Positions 29,521 through 29,552 of a DNA stretch of 29,552 bases are shown here, piece after piece. Source of the DNA: a virus; IMG/VR virus record IMGVR_UViG_3300034284_000440, positions 1-29,552 of that record. One strand, written 5' to 3'. Position 1 is the first letter of the stretch; each line of letters begins with the position of its first letter. The notes under the pieces were generated by a model. That model had not been told where the DNA came from, ran no database searches, and worked only from the letters and a program-made list of their open reading frames with translations. The translations under genes and the position numbers were made by a program.

Positions 29521-29552
29521 TGGATCCAAAGAAACTATATATCCGTCAAGTT
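29427..29552. repeat. Right copy of 126-bp terminal overlap
   Basis: Identical to 11-136. The segment covers the end of the tail-terminator-like gene and, from 29520, the first 11 codons of the gp10-like gene (MDPKKLYIRQV). It shows that the window closes on itself. Confidence 0.9.

Noticed and set aside
1-29552. CRISPR array, integrase, repressor or insertion sequence
   Set aside because: I saw no regularly spaced repeats, recombinase motifs or transposase genes on either strand.

Overview
The window is the near-complete genome of a small AT-rich tailed phage that infects a member of the Bacteroidota, probably a Flavobacterium-like host. The evidence is: (i) a complete set of head, tail, packaging and lysis genes; (ii) protein types typical of Bacteroidota phages, such as an XkdF-like protease, the characteristic capsid protein with its LCPEDL segment, VirE-N/BT4734-type primase-helicase and DUF6712-like connector; (iii) promoters of the Bacteroidota type (TTTG, about 19 bases, TAnnTTTG) and A-rich leaders in place of strong Shine-Dalgarno sites. 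A long tape measure and no visible contractile sheath suggest a siphovirus. I see no integrase, repressor or excisionase, so it is probably virulent. All convincing genes lie on the + strand. Bases 11-136 repeat exactly as 29427-29552, so the molecule closes into a circle of about 29,416 bp. The first 10 bases look like leftover sequencing adapter.

Layout, read as a circle. Packaging and tail: terminase small and large subunits (27.5-29.0 kb), tail-terminator-like protein (29.05 kb, running over the join), HK97 gp10-like protein (0.1 kb), tail assembly chaperone with a -1 frameshift product (0.55-1.27 kb), two large tail-tip/baseplate proteins (1.25-5.15 kb) and tape measure (5.2-7.3 kb). Head: protease, scaffold and major capsid protein (7.3-9.8 kb), then a probable tail tube protein between two terminators, a small membrane protein, portal and connector (9.8-12.7 kb). 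Surface and lysis: two paralogous decoration/fibre proteins, a receptor-binding-type protein, holin-like protein and M15 peptidase endolysin (12.75-15.8 kb), followed by a free-standing HNH homing endonuclease and a terminator at 16.4 kb.

Replication and recombination: two strong look-alike promoters (16.5 and 17.5 kb) drive small unknown genes, a Rad52/Sak-like annealing protein, a PD-(D/E)XK exonuclease, a DnaA domain IV-like protein, an HTH protein, a small lipoprotein, a tRNA-Leu-like gene with an abnormal anticodon loop, and an SSB-like protein ending in DLPF. This block ends at a terminator at 21.6 kb. A non-coding stretch of about 0.45 kb follows, with a promoter-like sequence and a striking 73-nt two-part hairpin ending in U8. 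Then come a zinc-ribbon/DUF3820-like protein, the primase-helicase, a VRR-NUC nuclease, a sigma-like regulator with a TTG start, a metallophosphoesterase, a membrane protein and a zincin-like protein leading into the terminase genes.

The genes suggest an early block for DNA replication and recombination, a sigma-like switch, and a late block running from terminase around the circle to lysis. The best candidates for something new are the structured RNA element at 21.93-22.01 kb, the tRNA-like gene with a 10-nt anticodon loop and a compensated tertiary pair, and the tail-chaperone frameshift.
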